From positions 1 to 64,000 of the forward strand of contig NZ_JAMTCG010000005.1 in assembly GCF_024171725.1 (NCBI RefSeq): a DNA stretch of 64,000 nucleotides. The letters run 5' to 3'. The notes beneath the pieces are model-generated. The model was not told the DNA's origin and made no database searches. It saw only the letters and a program-made list of their open reading frames with translations. Positions 61,846-64,000 of the stretch are shown here, piece by piece; position 1 is the first letter of the stretch; each line of letters starts with the position of its first letter. The stretch comes from Williamsia serinedens (GTDB lineage: Bacteria > Actinomycetota > Actinomycetes > Mycobacteriales > Mycobacteriaceae). The position numbers and the translations under genes are program-made.

Positions 61846-63693
61846 ATGGCACGTGCTGTCGGTATCGACCTCGGCACCACGAACTCGGTGGTGGCCGTGC
61901 TCGAGGGCGGCGACCCCACGGTGATCGCCAACGCCGAGGGCTCGCGCACCACCCCGTCGGTGGTGGCGTTCGCCCGCAACGGCGAGGTGCTCGTCGGGCA
62001 GCCGGCGAAGAACCAGGCCGTCACCAACGTCGACCGGACCATCCGCTCGGTCAAGCGCCACATGGGCGAGAGCGACTGGACGACGTCGATCGACGACAAG
62101 AAGTACACCCCGCAGGAGATCAGCGCCCGCACGCTGATGAAGCTGAAGCGCGACGCCGAGGCGTACCTGGGCGACGAGGTGACCGAGGCGGTCATCACGG
62201 TCCCCGCGTACTTCAACGACTCACAGCGGCAGGCCACCAAGGAGGCCGGCCAGATCGCGGGCCTCGACGTCCTGCGCATCGTCAACGAGCCGACTGCGGC
62301 CGCGCTGGCCTACGGGCTCGACAAGGGCGAGAAGGAACAGACCATCCTCGTCTTCGACCTCGGTGGCGGCACGTTCGACGTCTCGCTGCTGGAGATCGGC
62401 GACGGTGTCGTCGAGGTCCGCGCGACCTCGGGTGACAACAACCTCGGTGGTGACGACTGGGACCAGCGCATCGTCGACTGGCTCGTCGACAAGTTCAAGG
62501 CGCAGAACGGCATCGACCTGACCAAGGACAAGATGGCCCTGCAGCGCCTGCGCGAGGCCGCGGAGAAGGCGAAGATCGAGCTGTCCAGCGGACAGAGCAC
62601 CTCGATCAACCTGCCGTACATCACGGTCGACGCCGAGAAGAACCCGCTCTTCCTCGACGAGCAGCTGTCGCGCAGCGAGTTCCAGAAGATCACCTCGGAT
62701 CTGCTCGAGCGCACCCGCGCCCCGTTCCAGGCGGTCATCAAGGACGCGGGCATCTCCGTCGGCGACATCGACCACGTCGTGCTCGTCGGTGGCTCGACCC
62801 GTATGCCGGCCGTCTCCGACCTGGTGAAGGAGCTGACCGGTGGTCGCGAGCCCAACAAGGGCGTGAACCCGGACGAGGTCGTCGCCGTCGGCGCGGCCCT
62901 GCAGGCCGGTGTCCTGCGCGGTGAGGTCAAGGACGTGCTCCTGCTCGACGTGACCCCGCTGAGCCTGGGCATCGAGACCAAGGGCGGCGTGATGCACAAG
63001 CTGATCGAGCGCAACACCACGATCCCGACCAAGCGCAGCGAGACCTACACGACGGCCGAGGACAACCAGCCGTCGGTGCAGATCCAGGTGTATCAGGGTG
63101 AGCGCGAGATCGCCTCGCACAACAAGCTGCTCGGCTCGTTCGAGCTGGCCGGCATCGCCCCTGCGCCGCAGGGTGTCCCGCAGATCGAGGTGACCTTCGA
63201 CATCGACGCAAACGGCATCGTGCACGTCACCGCGAAGGACAAGGGCACCGGCAAGGAGAACACGATCCGCATCCAGGACGGCTCGGGCCTGAGCAAGGAC
63301 GAGATCGACCGGATGATCAAGGACGCCGAGGCCCACGCAGACGAGGACCGCAAGCGCCGCGAGGAGGCCGAGACCCGCAACCAGGCGGAGTCGCTGGTCA
63401 ACCAGACGGAGAAGTTCCTCAAGGAGAACGAGGACAAGGTCCCGGCCGAGGCGAAGCAGAAGGTGGAGTCCGCCATCTCCGAGGCGAACGAGGCGCTCAA
63501 GGGCACCGACCTCGCCGCGATCAAGACCGCGGTGGAGAAGCTGTCGACCGAGTCGCAGGCCCTCGGGCAGGCGATCTACGCCAACGCCTCGGCGGATGCC
63601 GGTGCGGCCCAGGGCGGTCCGTCCGCGGGTGGCGCCGACGACGTCGTCGACGCGGAGGTCGTGGACGAGTCCGACGACGGTGAGAAGAAGTGA
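61846..63693 (+). CDS. dnaK: Hsp70 chaperone DnaK
   Basis: The 615-aa protein is full length. It starts [21 protein letters not shown] and carries [53 protein letters not shown] and the linker [16 protein letters not shown]. The substrate-binding domain and an acidic, glycine-rich tail follow. It lacks the extra insertion of Gram-negative DnaK, as in other high-GC Gram-positives. AGGAGG precedes ATG 61846. The stop overlaps the grpE start (GTGA), giving the standard dnaK-grpE-dnaJ-hspR order as far as the window shows. Confidence 0.98.
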   Translation: MARAVGIDLGTTNSVVAVLEGGDPTVIANAEGSRTTPSVVAFARNGEVLVGQPAKNQAVTNVDRTIRSVKRHMGESDWTTSIDDKKYTPQEISARTLMKLKRDAEAYLGDEVTEAVITVPAYFNDSQRQATKEAGQIAGLDVLRIVNEPTAAALAYGLDKGEKEQTILVFDLGGGTFDVSLLEIGDGVVEVRATSGDNNLGGDDWDQRIVDWLVDKFKAQNGIDLTKDKMALQRLREAAEKAKIELSSGQSTSINLPYITVDAEKNPLFLDEQLSRSEFQKITSDLLERTRAPFQAVIKDAGISVGDIDHVVLVGGSTRMPAVSDLVKELTGGREPNKGVNPDEVVAVGAALQAGVLRGEVKDVLLLDVTPLSLGIETKGGVMHKLIERNTTIPTKRSETYTTAEDNQPSVQIQVYQGEREIASHNKLLGSFELAGIAPAPQGVPQIEVTFDIDANGIVHVTAKDKGTGKENTIRIQDGSGLSKDEIDRMIKDAEAHADEDRKRREEAETRNQAESLVNQTEKFLKENEDKVPAEAKQKVESAISEANEALKGTDLAAIKTAVEKLSTESQALGQAIYANASADAGAAQGGPSAGGADDVVDAEVVDESDDGEKK

Positions 63694-64000
63694 CCGGACA
63701 GGGACCGGGCACGCCCGAGGAGCCGGTGACCGTGACCGATCGGCGCCGCATCGACCCCGAGACGGGGGAGGTGCGGGCCGACGCGGCCGCCGACGTCCCC
63801 ACGGACGTGGACCCGGGTCGGACCCCGGACACCGCGGACGGTGACGTGACCGTCGACCCAGACGGAGCCGACGAGGCCGTCGGGGCGGACGCCGCGGCGA
63901 CCGAGGCGGATCCCGCTGCCGTGCAGTCGGAGAAGGAGGCCGAGTTGTTGGCCGACCTGCAGCGTCTGCAAGCCGAGTACGCCAACTACCGGCGCCGCGC
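63690..64000 (+). CDS. grpE: Nucleotide exchange factor GrpE (5' part only)
   Basis: The frame starts with GTG 63690, overlapping the dnaK stop by 4 nt, and runs off the window end. The first 80 residues are an acidic, Asp/Ala/Thr-rich extension common in actinobacterial GrpE. The conserved coiled coil begins at about residue 90 with [19 protein letters not shown]. It releases ADP from DnaK. Only about 103 codons are visible. Confidence 0.92.
   Translation, partial: MTGQGPGTPEEPVTVTDRRRIDPETGEVRADAAADVPTDVDPGRTPDTADGDVTVDPDGADEAVGADAAATEADPAAVQSEKEAELLADLQRLQAEYANYRRR

Overview
The window is very GC-rich DNA with dense, often 4-nt-overlapping genes, many GTG starts and several start codons that sit 6-8 nt behind a TANNNT-like box. 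This fits the order Mycobacteriales (Gordonia/Williamsia/Rhodococcus-like). Both ends match chromosomal backbone known from Mycobacterium: tRNA-Gly, dcd and UDP-glucose dehydrogenase on the left (Rv0321-Rv0322 order), and aspC, an Fe-S heterodisulfide-reductase-like protein, dnaK and grpE on the right (Rv0337c, Rv0338c, Rv0350, Rv0351 order). The genus is an inference; no rRNA or species marker is present.

Layout. 0-3.3 kb: tRNA-Gly, PHP protein, dcd, ugd. 3.3-8.5 kb: a MerR-type regulator divergent from an esterase-SDR-diiron protein-flavin monooxygenase operon resembling the mymA operon. 8.5-12.2 kb: a membrane protein of unknown function and a divergent TetR/MFS efflux pair with a clear operator. 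12.1-16.0 kb (minus): EphD-like hydrolase/SDR fusion, diiron protein and ferredoxin reductase, a lipid-modifying operon. 16.0-20.04 kb (minus): MgtC plus a fused double permease and an ABC ATPase, all behind a well-conserved M-box (Mg2+) riboswitch.

20.2-51.3 kb is a large extracellular polysaccharide locus. It holds a secreted lipoprotein, two chain-length/BY-kinase-like proteins without a Walker A lysine flanking a Wzy-like polymerase, tandem GNAT, Wzx flippase, pyruvyl transferase, a triple glycosyltransferase, a CapK-like ligase, heparinase/alginate-lyase-like protein, GDP-mannose dehydrogenase, a GT2-GT4 fusion, a DUF218 protein, and a seven-gene deoxysugar module (CDP-sugar nucleotidyltransferase, two C-methyltransferases, deacetylase, epimerases, aminotransferase). 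Together these look like a Wzx/Wzy-type pathway for a uronate- and branched-sugar-containing polymer. An acyltransferase follows.

52.8-64 kb: a 60-bp near-perfect palindrome, aspC, an EAL-domain protein, the Fe-S reductase with a repetitive tail, a second acyltransferase, a membrane-anchored esterase, and dnaK-grpE behind a HAIR operator. No insertion sequence, integrase, prophage or CRISPR array was seen. The most interesting signals are the M-box-led MgtC-ABC operon, the pseudo-kinase pair and triple glycosyltransferase of the polysaccharide locus, and an intergenic 20-bp-period repeat shared by two distant sites.
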